Shown: positions 1-7,952, numbered from the stretch's first letter. The stretch: DNA of 64,000 nt from Pseudomonas duriflava (GCF_007830155.1 NZ_VLKY01000007.1:62001-126000); one strand, 5' to 3'. Notes: generated by a model not told the origin, from the letters alone. Numbers and translations: made by a program.

Positions 1-44
1 ACTTCCCTTAACCGGAACTTAAATTTTTTAAAGGTAAAAACACC

Positions 45-257
45 ATGGCAAATCGCGAAAACGGTACTGTTAAGTGGTTCAATGATGAAAAAGGTTTTGG
101 TTTCATCACTCCCGCTTCCGGCGGTGCTGATCTATTCGTTCACTTCCGTCAGATCAAAGCTAACGGCTTCAAGAGCCTGAAAGAAGGTCAGACTGTATCT
201 TTCATCGCCGCTAAAGGTCAGAAAGGTATGGAAGCTCAGGAAGTTGAGATCGTTTAA
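45..257 (+). CDS. cold-shock domain protein (CspA family)
   Basis: A 70-residue single-domain cold-shock protein, the usual length for the family. It should bind single-stranded RNA and DNA in the cytoplasm and melt mRNA structure. The RNP1 motif KGFGFI lies at residues 16-21 and RNP2 LFVHF at 30-34, with the N-terminal GTVKWFN strand before them. It is monocistronic: a strong terminator follows 12 bases after the stop. Only 44 bases of upstream sequence are in the window, so promoter and cold-box elements cannot be judged. Which Csp paralogue it is (cold-induced or constitutive) cannot be told from sequence alone. Confidence 0.95.
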   Translation: MANRENGTVKWFNDEKGFGFITPASGGADLFVHFRQIKANGFKSLKEGQTVSFIAAKGQKGMEAQEVEIV

Positions 258-269
258 GATCTCCTTCTT

Positions 270-300
270 GAAAAAAGCCCCATCTTGATGGGGCTTTTTT
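270..300 (+). terminator. rho-independent terminator of the csp gene
   Basis: A GCCCCATC/GATGGGGC stem with a tiny loop is flanked by A6 before and T6 after. The A/T symmetry means it could work from both sides, but the gene it ends is the upstream cold-shock gene. Confidence 0.9.
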
Positions 301-336
301 ATGGGCGGCTTATTGGCCTTGGCTCAGAAGACCAAA

Positions 337-564
337 TTAGAAGAGCAACTGGCCATCCTGGGTGATGCCGGTTATCCGCTGCAGGATCTCATCAGCAGCC
401 TGCTCTGCTTCGAGCAGATGCCTGAACGTCCGATCCTGAGCCACACGGTGCAGGACTTCATCCTGCTTACCCTGCCCTTGCACAGCAATAAAGGCCTCAA
501 TGCTATGCTCGCTCTCAATAGCACTAGCCCAGGCCCGATGATCGCCAAAGATACGTAAACTCAT
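337..564 (-). CDS. small conserved-looking protein of unknown function
   Basis: Encodes 75 residues starting MSLRIFGDHRAW. I do not recognise the family. The start was placed at 564 because GGGAGG sits 5 bases upstream; a longer reading to 627 would place that ribosome site inside the gene. The product is soluble and mostly helical, acidic in the middle (AEQAADEILQRI). A plus-strand frame across 301-558 is its antisense shadow and lacks a ribosome site. It stands alone, convergent with the cold-shock gene. Confidence 0.55.
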   Translation of the reverse strand: MSLRIFGDHRAWASAIESEHSIEAFIAVQGQGKQDEVLHRVAQDRTFRHLLEAEQAADEILQRITGITQDGQLLF

Positions 565-718
565 ACATTCCCTCCCTTTTGACTGGTCAGACGGCGCTGC
601 CTGACTCATAGACTCCATAAAGGTCACATAGGGTTCCCGAACTCAGGGAAAATTCAGAGCGAAGCCTATTGCCTATCGAGAGACTCGGCAGACTAATTGA
701 GGAGCCCGCCAGAGAAGA

Positions 719-1045
719 TCATCCGCATCGAGCGCTTTGAATTACAAGAGAATCGTTTGTTGTAATGGTCAGCCGCTCGGAGTTGAAATCCATAGTAATG
801 GCATCATCGGGACGAATCAGGCGCGCCACTCTAGCTCCAGCACGCTCTTGAACCTGCTTGAACAACTCAGGGGTAGCAGTTTTGCCTACCACATACTGCG
901 CTGCATCAGAATTACAACCACTCCCCAAGGTTGAGCCAGTAGCTGAGCGGGCAGACGATCCTGATGACTCAGGTTCAGAAGTACTGCACCCAGCCAGCAT
1001 GAACGAAGAGATCAGAAGTGTTACCGAAGCTATTTTCCAGAACAT
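719..1045 (-). CDS. lipoprotein, peptidase inhibitor I78 family
   Basis: A 108-residue lipoprotein. An N-terminal hydrophobic segment ends in the lipobox LAGC with the lipidated cysteine at residue 20, followed by a Ser-rich linker. The C-terminal half has the I78 layout: a cysteine, AQYVVGK, a helix ending in GARVARLIRP, AITMDFNSERL and a final Arg-Cys-Gly, so one disulfide is likely. I78 proteins resemble serine protease inhibitors of the potato inhibitor I type and would act in the periplasm or at the outer membrane. The start at 1045 fits the signal peptide and has AAGG 8 bases upstream; the frame open to 1105 adds no sensible sequence. Confidence 0.8.
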   Translation of the reverse strand: MFWKIASVTLLISSFMLAGCSTSEPESSGSSARSATGSTLGSGCNSDAAQYVVGKTATPELFKQVQERAGARVARLIRPDDAITMDFNSERLTITTNDSLVIQSARCG

Positions 1046-1205
1046 CCTAACGCCTTGTTGTCTAGTTAAAACCTCAAGATACGTAGGATGACTGGGGTAA
1101 AACAAGGGTTTACGGACAAATAGGAAAACTCGGTTACAAAGCCATAAAGATACCTGGCCCTATAACAACTGCTTATCGACTTATCCGACGTGTATACAAA
1201 AAGCT

Positions 1206-1424
1206 TCACAGCCCGCCGTAATGTGTCGTCCAGCGCAGCAGGAAAAAAACCATAATCAGCAAGGCGATAACACCCAACACATTGAGCTCAGCCCTGTCTA
1301 TACCCAGTCGCGTTGCGATTCGGTGCCCTAGAAAATGACGCCACGTCATGCGAAAGCCAAACATTGAGGCCAGCAAAAGAATGAATAGAATCCCTTGAAT
1401 CAGCCATCTGCAATGATGTACCAA
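1206..1424 (-). CDS. small two-helix membrane protein, unknown function
   Basis: Encodes 72 residues with two hydrophobic helices (about 8-24 and 48-64) separated by a basic, His/Arg-rich loop, so both ends are likely on the same side of the inner membrane. The start codon is TTG; it is supported by AGGAG seven bases upstream. I do not recognise the family. No partner gene is adjacent on the same strand. Confidence 0.45.
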   Translation of the reverse strand: MVHHCRWLIQGILFILLLASMFGFRMTWRHFLGHRIATRLGIDRAELNVLGVIALLIMVFFLLRWTTHYGGL

Positions 1425-1632
1425 TCTGAAGCTCCTAGTGATTACTCAGTGAGTTTCTTTTGCTACAAGCGCCAAAACAATCATTCACCCGTTAATTTGT
1501 GACGGCCTACTCTATAGATTGTCGGATAGCAGAAGAAAGCGTTCACACTTCCTTATCTAGCAAGGAATGAATACTTAAGCCAAGCGTCCAAGCTAAAGCT
1601 TCGCGTATACACTTGAAACAAGGACTTCGATT

Positions 1633-1869
1633 ATGAACGACACAGGCAATCTGGTTATCACTTACGAAGCAGCTGGCGAGAAGCAAGAGCTGGCCATTCC
1701 CAATGCTCCTACTGATATTGATGAAAGTACAGCCTTGCTATATGTCCTTCAGCAACACGGAGCCGAAAACATAGACATTGAGTTCCCACCTTATTGTGAT
1801 GAACTGAATAAACGCCGCTTACGTGCACAAAAGATGAATCTGCTTAATGTAGCATGGCACTACCGCTAA
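1633..1869 (+). CDS. small soluble protein of unknown function
   Basis: Encodes 78 residues beginning MNDTGNLVITYE. AAGGA lies eight bases before the ATG, which supports a real gene. The N-terminal half reads as beta strands (LVITYEAAGEKQELAIP), the C-terminal half as helix with basic residues (NKRRLRAQKM). No signal peptide, no cysteine motif apart from one Cys, no family recognised. It is monocistronic. Confidence 0.5.
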   Translation: MNDTGNLVITYEAAGEKQELAIPNAPTDIDESTALLYVLQQHGAENIDIEFPPYCDELNKRRLRAQKMNLLNVAWHYR

Positions 1870-2014
1870 TTTTTCAAGCGTACCATATTGTAATAAGTTA
1901 CAAGCTTCACGGTCAGACCGAGCTACTGAGATACTACTGCCATTACTCTATTGAGTTGCTTAGTGCGCTGTAGCCTATACTTGTGCGCACCGGCACATAA
2001 CCATATCGTGTTCG

Positions 2015-2050
2015 AAAAAGCCGGGCCGAGCGTATATAACGGCCCGCCTT
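2015..2050 (-). terminator. likely terminator of the small acidic ORF
   Basis: On the minus strand a GGGCCG/CGGCCC stem with an 11-base loop is followed by GGC and T5. It starts about a dozen bases after the stop of the 45-residue gene at 2063-2200, which helps argue that that gene is transcribed. Confidence 0.5.
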
Positions 2051-2062
2051 TTAAGGTGAAAC

Positions 2063-2200
2063 TCAGACACTACCGGAGGAAAGACTCTCCTTGTCGGAAC
2101 TATCCTTTGGCTTTTCCTGCACGGGCGCTTCATCGGGATCAGGCTGAATTTCCGGGTCGGTATCAATAGCGTCTGGATTGATATCTTCCATATCAGTCAT
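2063..2200 (-). CDS. 45-residue acidic protein, unknown function
   Basis: Reading the minus strand from 2200 gives a 45-residue product starting MTDMEDINPDAIDTDPEIQ, dominated by Asp, Glu and Pro with a Lys/Ser-rich tail. It has no hydrophobic core, so it is probably disordered. GAGG stands eight bases before the ATG and a hairpin with a T run follows the stop, the usual marks of a small bacterial gene. Longer frames that cross this stretch on both strands have no ribosome site and look like shadows. I do not recognise a family. Confidence 0.5.
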   Translation of the reverse strand: MTDMEDINPDAIDTDPEIQPDPDEAPVQEKPKDSSDKESLSSGSV

Positions 2201-2362
2201 GCTGCTTACCTCGCTGCCTGGGTTATAAGCTATCTATTAGGCTTCCTGTCTAATAGATGGTTCGGGGCCCTTGCATGATGAAACAACGAGATTACTCACG
2301 GCACCTCATATGTGCACCGTTGTCAGGTATCCTATAGCATTTAGTCACTTGAGGGTCTGATA

Positions 2363-2593
2363 GTGCGAACCGTACTGTTTCTTTTGCTTACTGCCTTCCT
2401 GTCATGCGCCTTCGGCATGCTCTTATTAGGTAACGCCTACTGGTTTACGACCGGCGGATGCCCGGGACATGGTGCTATTGAAGAAATCTGCACCGGTAGC
2501 AAAGCTAAAATTCAGTTGGGTTTTGGAATCGCCACAATGGTAGTTGGCACTGTAGCGATGATTATTTGCATCATTCGTGATCGTCGCAAGTAA
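2363..2593 (+). CDS. small two-helix membrane protein, unknown function
   Basis: Encodes 76 residues from a GTG start with GAGGG seven bases upstream. Hydrophobic helices at about 3-24 and 52-70 flank a periplasmic-type loop with two cysteines (GGCPGHG and EEICTG), which could form a disulfide. The C-terminus is IRDRRK, so the inside is probably cytoplasmic. No family recognised; monocistronic. Confidence 0.5.
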   Translation: MRTVLFLLLTAFLSCAFGMLLLGNAYWFTTGGCPGHGAIEEICTGSKAKIQLGFGIATMVVGTVAMIICIIRDRRK

Positions 2594-2715
2594 AATGCTA
2601 AGCTTTGTATTACAGCTGTTTCCACTGGGGCACAGCGGTTTTACCTGTCAATAATTCGTTCTGTACCAATAGATTGAAAAGCCTACTGTCACCATAGAAC
2701 TCTTGCGTCAGTTTA

Positions 2716-3078
2716 ATGTCAGTGTGCCACCTAATTAATGATCATACTGACATCATGCAACCCTCACGTTACGATGCCGCTCGCACCAAGATTCAAGCCG
2801 CGCTTGCTCCTCTCGAATGTCGATTCACGAACAGAGACACTCGCGGCACCTTCGCCTTTAAAGCCGTAGATACTAAAGGGATCGTTAGATATGAATCAGG
2901 ACGGATCCGAACAGCTATTTACTGTAACCCTTCTTCCCTTCATCACCTTTTAACTGCTGCACGACAGAAATTACTGGCGGCAGGAATAGAGCTATGCACT
3001 TGGGAAGAGCGCCTCACGCTTGAAATGATCTGTCATTGGCAAAAAACAACTCGGCGTCACCCCAATAACCATCCTTGA
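2716..3078 (+). CDS. hypothetical protein
   Basis: Encodes up to 120 residues; an internal ATG at 2755 (MQPSRYDAARTK) would give 107 and is a reasonable alternative start. Neither start has a clear ribosome site. The sequence is basic, with an alternating strand/helix pattern (FAFKAVDTKGIVRYESG, then HHLLTAARQKLLAAGI). No signal peptide or known motif. I do not recognise it. Confidence 0.4.
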   Translation: MSVCHLINDHTDIMQPSRYDAARTKIQAALAPLECRFTNRDTRGTFAFKAVDTKGIVRYESGRIRTAIYCNPSSLHHLLTAARQKLLAAGIELCTWEERLTLEMICHWQKTTRRHPNNHP

Positions 3079-3262
3079 AGCTGGTGCTTGAAAAATAGAA
3101 CCATACCTTCCTAACACGTGTTATCCATGACCGCTGTTTACAGCCACTATTGAGAACTGTCTATGCATACAGTGATAAAGTTCTCATATCTAAGGTGAAC
3201 CTTTCGAACATCGGGTAATGGCTCGCTACCATCCGCGCTGAGTTTGCATTAGAGCCTAACCG

Positions 3263-3958
3263 ATGTTCCGTCTAGTATTTCTCTTTCCGCTGTTTCTGCT
3301 TGCCTCATACGCTCATGCTGAGGCTCCACGTACTTTTCGTGAAGCTAAGGCTGTTGCAGCCAAAGTCTACAAACAGCAGCAAGTAGATTTTTATTGCGGC
3401 TGTCATTATTCGGGCAAGACTGTTGATTTAAAGAGTTGCGGATATGTACCACGGAAAAATGCCAACCGGGCTTCACGTATTGAATGGGAGCATATCGTAC
3501 CCGCCTGGGTGATAGGCCATCAGCGTCAATGCTGGCAGCAAGGCGGAAGAAAGAATTGCACGTCGACCGACGATGTATACCAAATGGCTGAGGCAGACCT
3601 GTTTAACTTGATTCCCGTGGTAGGAGAAGTCAACGGTGATAGAAGTAACTTCGGCTTTGGGTGGCTACCTCAGAAACCCAATCAGTATGGTGCCTGCCAG
3701 ATGGTCGTAGACTTCAAGGCTCGCAAAGCCATGCCCCGTCCTGAAATCCGAGGCATGGTTGCCCGCACCTACCTTTATATGAGCGAGCGATACGGCCTGC
3801 GTCTATCGAAGCAGGATAGCCATCTCTATTCTGCATGGAACAAGCAGTATCCTGCCGAACGCTGGGAGCGCCAGCGGAATCAGCGGCTAGCGTGCATCAT
3901 GGGACACGGTAACCGCTTTGTTGGCAATGTGGACCTTAAGTCCTGCAAGAGAGCATAA
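3263..3958 (+). CDS. endA: endonuclease I, secreted/periplasmic DNase
   Basis: A 231-residue member of the endonuclease I (EndA/NucM) family, which cuts double-stranded DNA in the periplasm or outside the cell. A signal peptide is cut after AHA at residue 19. The family core is clear: RIEWEHIVPA with the catalytic His at 77, and DLFNLIPVVGEVNGDRSN, the metal-binding half of the bba-metal fold. Eight cysteines after the signal suggest disulfides, as known for the family. Length is normal. It stands alone, with a small membrane-protein gene converging from the other side 10 bases downstream. Confidence 0.93.
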   Translation: MFRLVFLFPLFLLASYAHAEAPRTFREAKAVAAKVYKQQQVDFYCGCHYSGKTVDLKSCGYVPRKNANRASRIEWEHIVPAWVIGHQRQCWQQGGRKNCTSTDDVYQMAEADLFNLIPVVGEVNGDRSNFGFGWLPQKPNQYGACQMVVDFKARKAMPRPEIRGMVARTYLYMSERYGLRLSKQDSHLYSAWNKQYPAERWERQRNQRLACIMGHGNRFVGNVDLKSCKRA

Positions 3959-3968
3959 AGGCGAAAGG

Positions 3969-4199
3969 TTAACCCTGGCCTGGCAAAGGCCTGGATAGTG
4001 TCTCGACGGTAATTGCCAACAGAATTACCACAAGGCCGAATAACAAAAGAAGAATTCGACCACCATTACTATCCTTATGTTTGATTCCGACAATTAGCAT
4101 TACACCTAGAATAGCCAGTGTGACCGGCATATAGCTGACAGCCCATAACATTACCCAATAAAGCTTATCCCACAGCTGGGCCAGTACATTCTGCTGCAT
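3969..4199 (-). CDS. small two-helix membrane protein, unknown function
   Basis: Encodes 76 residues with two hydrophobic helices, about 14-40 and 48-66, joined by a short charged turn (KHKDSNGGR). The ATG at 4199 has purine-rich GGGAG and GGGGAG upstream, one of them rather close. No family recognised. It converges with endA. Confidence 0.45.
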   Translation of the reverse strand: MQQNVLAQLWDKLYWVMLWAVSYMPVTLAILGVMLIVGIKHKDSNGGRILLLLFGLVVILLAITVETLSRPLPGQG

Positions 4200-4457
4200 G
4201 CTCCCCTGTCTCCCGCCTCATCAAAAGGGGCATTCTACGAGATGACGGGAAAAGTCGTGACACCTTATGAGCCTATCATTCCTACTGCATGCTCACGCCG
4301 CCTCTAGAGCACCCTCAAGCGACACAGCTCCCCCCCCCTTGAACGATAGAAGACCGCCAGGACTGCAAGACTAACTTTTGCCGAGAAGATTTCTCTTCGG
4401 CACGCTGTAGTTGAGACACCGATTTCAAAATACAAACCTGACTTCCGCAAGAAAATA

Positions 4458-4473
4458 CTGTATACTTATACAG
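4458..4473 (+). promoter_or_regulatory. LexA (SOS) box upstream of ssb
   Basis: CTGTATACTTATACAG matches the gammaproteobacterial LexA consensus CTGT-N8-ACAG perfectly at both half sites, with an AT-rich alternating core. It ends 25 bases before the ssb ATG, so LexA bound here would cover the promoter. SOS control of ssb is known in enterobacteria. Confidence 0.9.
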
Positions 4474-4498
4474 TGCAAATACTCAGAGAGTTCTTATC

Positions 4499-4978
4499 AT
4501 GGCATCACGTGGCGTCAACAAGGTCATTCTCGTCGGCAACGTCGGTGGCGATCCTGAAACACGGCACATGCCTAACGGCAATGCTGTCACCACCGTTACG
4601 CTGGCTACCAGCGAGTCCTGGAAAGATAAGCAAACCGGCCAACAGCAGGAGCGCACCGAGTGGCATCGCGTTGTCTTCTTTGGCAAGCTGGCTGAAATTG
4701 CAGGAGAGTATGTACGCAAAGGCTCACAACTTTATGTCGAAGGTAGTTTACGTACACGCAAATGGCAGGATAAGGAAGGTCAGGACCGCTATACCACAGA
4801 GGTTGTGGTAGATATGGGCGGCACATTGCAACTTCTTGGCGGGCGTAACGAAACAGGTGCAGGTGAGCAGGCCTACCAATCCCAGCCGCGTCCTTCACGG
4901 TCTAATAATTCACAGCGTACGCCAGCTCAGCAACCAGCTCCTAGTTACGAAGACTTCGATCAGGACATTCCGTTTTAA
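4499..4978 (+). CDS. ssb: single-stranded DNA-binding protein
   Basis: A 159-residue SSB. The OB fold covers about residues 5-110 ([50 protein letters not shown]). A Gln/Pro/Ser-rich linker follows, and the acidic tip ends DIPF, the docking site for partner repair and replication proteins. It coats single-stranded DNA in replication, repair and recombination. A LexA box in the leader implies DNA-damage induction. In many relatives uvrA lies divergently next to ssb; here no uvrA is found within this window, only a small membrane gene and endA. Confidence 0.97.
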   Translation: MASRGVNKVILVGNVGGDPETRHMPNGNAVTTVTLATSESWKDKQTGQQQERTEWHRVVFFGKLAEIAGEYVRKGSQLYVEGSLRTRKWQDKEGQDRYTTEVVVDMGGTLQLLGGRNETGAGEQAYQSQPRPSRSNNSQRTPAQQPAPSYEDFDQDIPF

Positions 4979-4993
4979 AAATTTTCCTTCAGG

Positions 4994-5027
4994 ATAAAAG
5001 AGGTGCTTATATAAGTACCTCTTTTAT
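4994..5027 (+). terminator. rho-independent terminator of ssb
   Basis: An AAAAGAGGT.GCTT / AAGT.ACCTCTTTT hairpin with an AT loop lies 16 bases after the ssb stop and ends in a T run. Confidence 0.75.
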
Positions 5028-5189
5028 CTATATTGACCATAAACTTTATTGCTTACATCCATCTTTTTGGCTGGATGCCTTTAGCGGCTGCCCGTCAAAC
5101 ACGTGGCGTAGTTACTGTTGGTCTATGCGGCCGAGCTGTTAATCAAGACAGCCACACAAAGAAATAGGCTATCCATCAGTAACGCAAGA

Positions 5190-5558
5190 TTAATGAGAAA
5201 CCTCTGCGAACGCCTGTTTGCGTGGTCGCCAGACTTTGACTCCTGCTGCCTGGGCTTGCTGAACGAGACTTTCAGTACCCTCGCTTCCAGGAAACGCTAC
5301 TACTCCATCGGGATGAAGTCTTAACATTGAAGTGACGCGCAAGGGAAAGGCGCGCGGGCCAAATAAATGAAGCTTGGCAGGCACGGCAATAGCTTTAATG
5401 CCATGTTCATGAGCCCACGCCTCGGCCCATCGATCAACCGGGGTCGATCCGCCGTGAATGATCATTTCAATACCCTTTCTAGTCATCACGGCATTTAGCG
5501 CAGCGAACACGAACTCTTGGTCATTGAAATGGCGGCCACCACATACGATCAAACGCAT
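5190..5558 (-). CDS. SLOG-superfamily protein, DUF2493 (YspA-like)
   Basis: Encodes 122 residues. The N-terminal MRLIVCGGRHFND, the middle IIHGGSTPVDRWAEAWA and the later VAFPGSEGTESLV are the nucleotide-binding loops of the SLOG (Rossmann-like, DprA/YpsA-related) fold in its DUF2493 form. Such proteins are thought to bind nucleotides or their derivatives; substrates are not known to me, and many sit on phages and plasmids. The ATG at 5558 is preceded by GGGGGAC. It stands alone, near a gene-poor stretch and a tRNA. Confidence 0.75.
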   Translation of the reverse strand: MRLIVCGGRHFNDQEFVFAALNAVMTRKGIEMIIHGGSTPVDRWAEAWAHEHGIKAIAVPAKLHLFGPRAFPLRVTSMLRLHPDGVVAFPGSEGTESLVQQAQAAGVKVWRPRKQAFAEVSH

Positions 5559-6217
5559 GATGTCCCCCCTCAGTCTTGTCGAGGAGCCGTTTGATTAAGT
5601 GCTTACAAGGTACGCAGTAAATACTACAGCAGGACTCTTATCCAGCCTGGATCAACGCAACATGCCTAATCAACCCGTCTCTAAGTATTGAAAGCCAACT
5701 AATTACCTTTCAATGCCAGCCATCGGTAGAGCATTTGGATACTATGCAATTTACTACCTTTATTGCTCTTTCCAACGCAATAATTCAACGCCGTGGGGCT
5801 TTCCTATGGCTGCTGAAAACATCATATAACTCAAATGCGCCCTGTACGCCTATGCTCGACTGAACATACAGGCCACAAGAAACCTGTACATGCTGAACAT
5901 TGAAAATGTCTCAACAGTTCATCCAAAGCTTGCGCTTGGCTAAACATGAATACTTTCTTTGGATTGCCATGAGCTTTTGACAAAGAGACGAAGCGAAGAA
6001 AGAAACGGGATAAACTTTCCAAGTTCTAAAGGAATAGCCCTATTCCAAATCATGCATAGCTTCCTGGCTTTAGCGGTCTCTTTGAGAACTTCTCATTGGA
6101 GCTTTGCCGCCACGCCTAAAGCAAGTAACTAAATTCATGAATACCTGAGCAAACATGAACCCGGCACAAGCTCTAGAATAAAATCATGACGAAACAGAAT
6201 AGCTATTTTCAGGCAAT
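5559..6217. other. gene-poor AT-richer stretch
   Basis: No convincing gene in about 660 bases. A minus-strand frame at 5831-6022 (63 residues from a TTG, or 38 from an internal ATG) contains CSAC and C motifs but has no clear ribosome site. No repeat, integrase or RNA gene was recognised. Confidence 0.4.
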
Positions 6218-6247
6218 AAAAAAGCCGACCCTTTCGGATCGGCTTTT
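6218..6247 (-). terminator. terminator downstream of tRNA-Val
   Basis: An AAAAGCCGA/TCGGCTTTT stem with a 10-base loop lies 28 bases past the tRNA 3' end on the minus strand, followed by T6. Confidence 0.85.
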
Positions 6248-6274
6248 CTCTCCCGCCAGCAGTGCGGGAATGTT

Positions 6275-6351
6275 TGGTAGGCACGATTGGACTCGAACCA
6301 ACGACCCCCACCATGTCAAGGTGGTGCTCTAACCAGCTGAGCTACGTGCCT
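6275..6351 (-). tRNA. tRNA-Val (GAC)
   Basis: The minus strand folds into a full cloverleaf: acceptor AGGCACG/CGTGCCT, D-arm with AGCTCAGCTGGTTAGAG, anticodon loop TTGACAT with anticodon GAC, T-arm GGTTCGAGTCC, and encoded CCA. Seventy-seven bases. It is a lone tRNA with its own terminator. Confidence 0.97.
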
Positions 6352-6475
6352 GCTGTGGGTGCGCATTTTACTGAATCGAACAAAGGCGTCAAGCGTTTTT
6401 ATATCTAACTCACTGAAAAAAACGAAATTTTTTATCCCTATAAACTATTCAATACGGCACAGCAAAATACCCTGA

Positions 6476-6631
6476 AGTTGGCTAGAAGACTTATTGACCG
6501 GCTTTATCGCTAACGGGGCCTCGGCACGCGTGCATGGCCATCCGGTTACCGTGGTAGTAATGCTCGATGGTGCACTGATAGTGCCTGACGATGCCAGCGA
6601 TACGGTATGGCGTATCGCCGCAAAGCCATAA
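6476..6631 (+). pseudogene. possible coding remnant or tiny gene
   Basis: A plus-strand frame open from 6476 to the TAA at 6629-6631 reads like protein: a hydrophobic strand pair (VTVVVMLDGALIV) with charged turns and an end DTVWRIAAKP. There is no ATG near the start; TTG at 6494 (45 residues) or GTG at 6530 (33 residues) are the only options, with a weak AGAAG before the TTG. The opposite-strand frame is Ser/Thr-rich and looks like its shadow. It may be the 3' end of a lost gene. Family not recognised. Confidence 0.2.
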
Positions 6632-6632
6632 A

Positions 6633-7145
6633 TCAAACCAGTCGCCGAGATTTACGCCGCGGCAGAATCAGAATGGCTAGTGCTAGCGCAATTGATTCGA
6701 TGATCCAAGATAAGAGAAAGGCGCACGCCAACCCCCAGCCAATGGACTCTGGAGTCAAAACGACTTGGTAGCGGTAACCCGCCCAGGTTTCCTGGAGAAT
6801 AACGGGATTAGCCTCGGCTATAACATGCCAGATCCGCTCGTACCACGGCCCCTGCATGGCCTGCCATTGACGTTCCAGCATCTGGTCGCGCCGCATTAGG
6901 ACGCCAATACTGTCCGCATCGTTTTGGAAAACAGGATCGTCACTGGCCCGATAGTGAGCCACGAGCCGGTCGAGGTCACCGCCAAAAAATTGTGTAGCCG
7001 TCTTGCGGAACCCCTCCAAGGCCTGCTGTGCTTCCAGCCGATGAGCCTCGATACGCTGGGCGTAATCCGTAATGAAGCCGGGTACCTGGACGCCTATCAA
7101 GAGACCTAATGCGAACAGAACCAGGCGGATATAACTACGCAGCAT
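6633..7145 (-). CDS. DUF2937 family membrane protein
   Basis: Encodes 170 residues. A first helix (about 8-26, LVLFALGLLIGVQVPGF) is followed by a long charged, probably periplasmic, helical region (HRLEAQQALEGF, DLDRLVAHYRASDDPVF) and a hydrophobic hairpin near the C-terminus (about 137-163), ending PRRKSRRLV. This layout matches DUF2937, whose function I do not know. It follows the glutamine amidotransferase gene by 33 bases on the same strand, a pairing common in pseudomonads, so the two are probably co-transcribed. Confidence 0.8.
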   Translation of the reverse strand: MLRSYIRLVLFALGLLIGVQVPGFITDYAQRIEAHRLEAQQALEGFRKTATQFFGGDLDRLVAHYRASDDPVFQNDADSIGVLMRRDQMLERQWQAMQGPWYERIWHVIAEANPVILQETWAGYRYQVVLTPESIGWGLACAFLLSWIIESIALALAILILPRRKSRRLV

Positions 7146-7178
7146 CGGAGCTCCTTGCGTGTCGATAAACCAGGGACG

Positions 7179-7952
7179 TCAAACTCGCCCCTGCATGATA
7201 ATTTCCCCGTCCCGCCAGACCTTCCATTCTCCCGGCTCATACAGGGTCCAGGTCTCGTTTTCCGTCAGAGGCTCGGTGGCAATGATGGTTACGACATCAT
7301 CAGGCGTCGTCTCCGCCTTGAAATCCACTGTCACCTCAGCATCCTTCAAATGAGCAGGGCCGAATGGGGCTCGACGCGTGATATGAGCAAGCTTGCTCGA
7401 ACAAAAGGTAAACAGCCATTCGCCATTACTGAGCAAGGTATTGAACACCCCAAACTGACGGTAGCCATCGCAGACGCTAACTAGCGTAGGCAACAGCGCC
7501 TCAATCTCCACCGACTCGGGAAATTCACAGCGGACCTGGTTAAGCAAATGGCAGAACGCCGCCTCGCTATCGGTCTCGCCTACCGGCCGAAACAGGCCAG
7601 GTTCCGGCGCAAAGTCTTTGAGTTGACCATTATGGGCAAAGCACCAGTAACGTCCGCCCATCTCGCGTATGAATGGATGCGTATTGGCCAAATTGACCGA
7701 GCCGACGTTTGCATGACGGATATGTGCAATGACTATGCAGCTCTTGAGCGGATACCCTTGAATCATGCGGGCCACTTCCGAATCGGCCCCTGGCATGGAA
7801 TCCTTGAATAAATGGATACCACGTCCTTCATACAAGGCCACCCCCCAACCATCACGGTGCGGCCCGGTGCGTCCACCGCGCTGCATCAGCCCCGTCAGGC
7901 TGAACGTGATATCAGTTGGTACATTGGCACTCATACCCAGCAGTTCGCACAT
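7179..7952 (-). CDS. class II glutamine amidotransferase (YafJ type)
   Basis: A 257-residue N-terminal-nucleophile hydrolase. After removal of Met1, Cys2 (MCELLGMSANVP) is the predicted nucleophile that frees ammonia from glutamine. RHANVG, HPFIREMGGRYWCFAHNGQL and GETDSEAAFCHLL are the standard glutamine-pocket motifs. No synthase domain is attached, as in stand-alone YafJ proteins, so the acceptor is unknown. The start at 7952 was chosen because Cys must be residue 2 and GAGG lies nine bases upstream; the frame to 8102 only adds non-homologous sequence. Confidence 0.9.
   Translation of the reverse strand: MCELLGMSANVPTDITFSLTGLMQRGGRTGPHRDGWGVALYEGRGIHLFKDSMPGADSEVARMIQGYPLKSCIVIAHIRHANVGSVNLANTHPFIREMGGRYWCFAHNGQLKDFAPEPGLFRPVGETDSEAAFCHLLNQVRCEFPESVEIEALLPTLVSVCDGYRQFGVFNTLLSNGEWLFTFCSSKLAHITRRAPFGPAHLKDAEVTVDFKAETTPDDVVTIIATEPLTENETWTLYEPGEWKVWRDGEIIMQGRV

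Noticed and set aside
301-558. Plus-strand frame of 85 residues after the cold-shock terminator
   Set aside because: No ribosome site, starts inside the terminator region, antisense to a frame with a good GGGAGG.
737-1091. Two plus-strand frames opposite the I78 lipoprotein
   Set aside because: The minus frame has a lipobox and family motifs; these are shadows.
1951-2169. Overlapping frames of 72 (+) and 63 (-) residues
   Set aside because: Neither has a ribosome site; the 45-residue minus ORF with GAGG and a terminator explains the region better.
5831-6022. 63-residue minus frame with Cys residues
   Set aside because: TTG start without ribosome site, low-complexity start, no recognised motif; left as part of the gene-poor stretch.
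6445-6636. 63-residue minus frame
   Set aside because: Ser/Thr/Ile-rich composition typical of an antisense shadow; the plus frame looks more protein-like.
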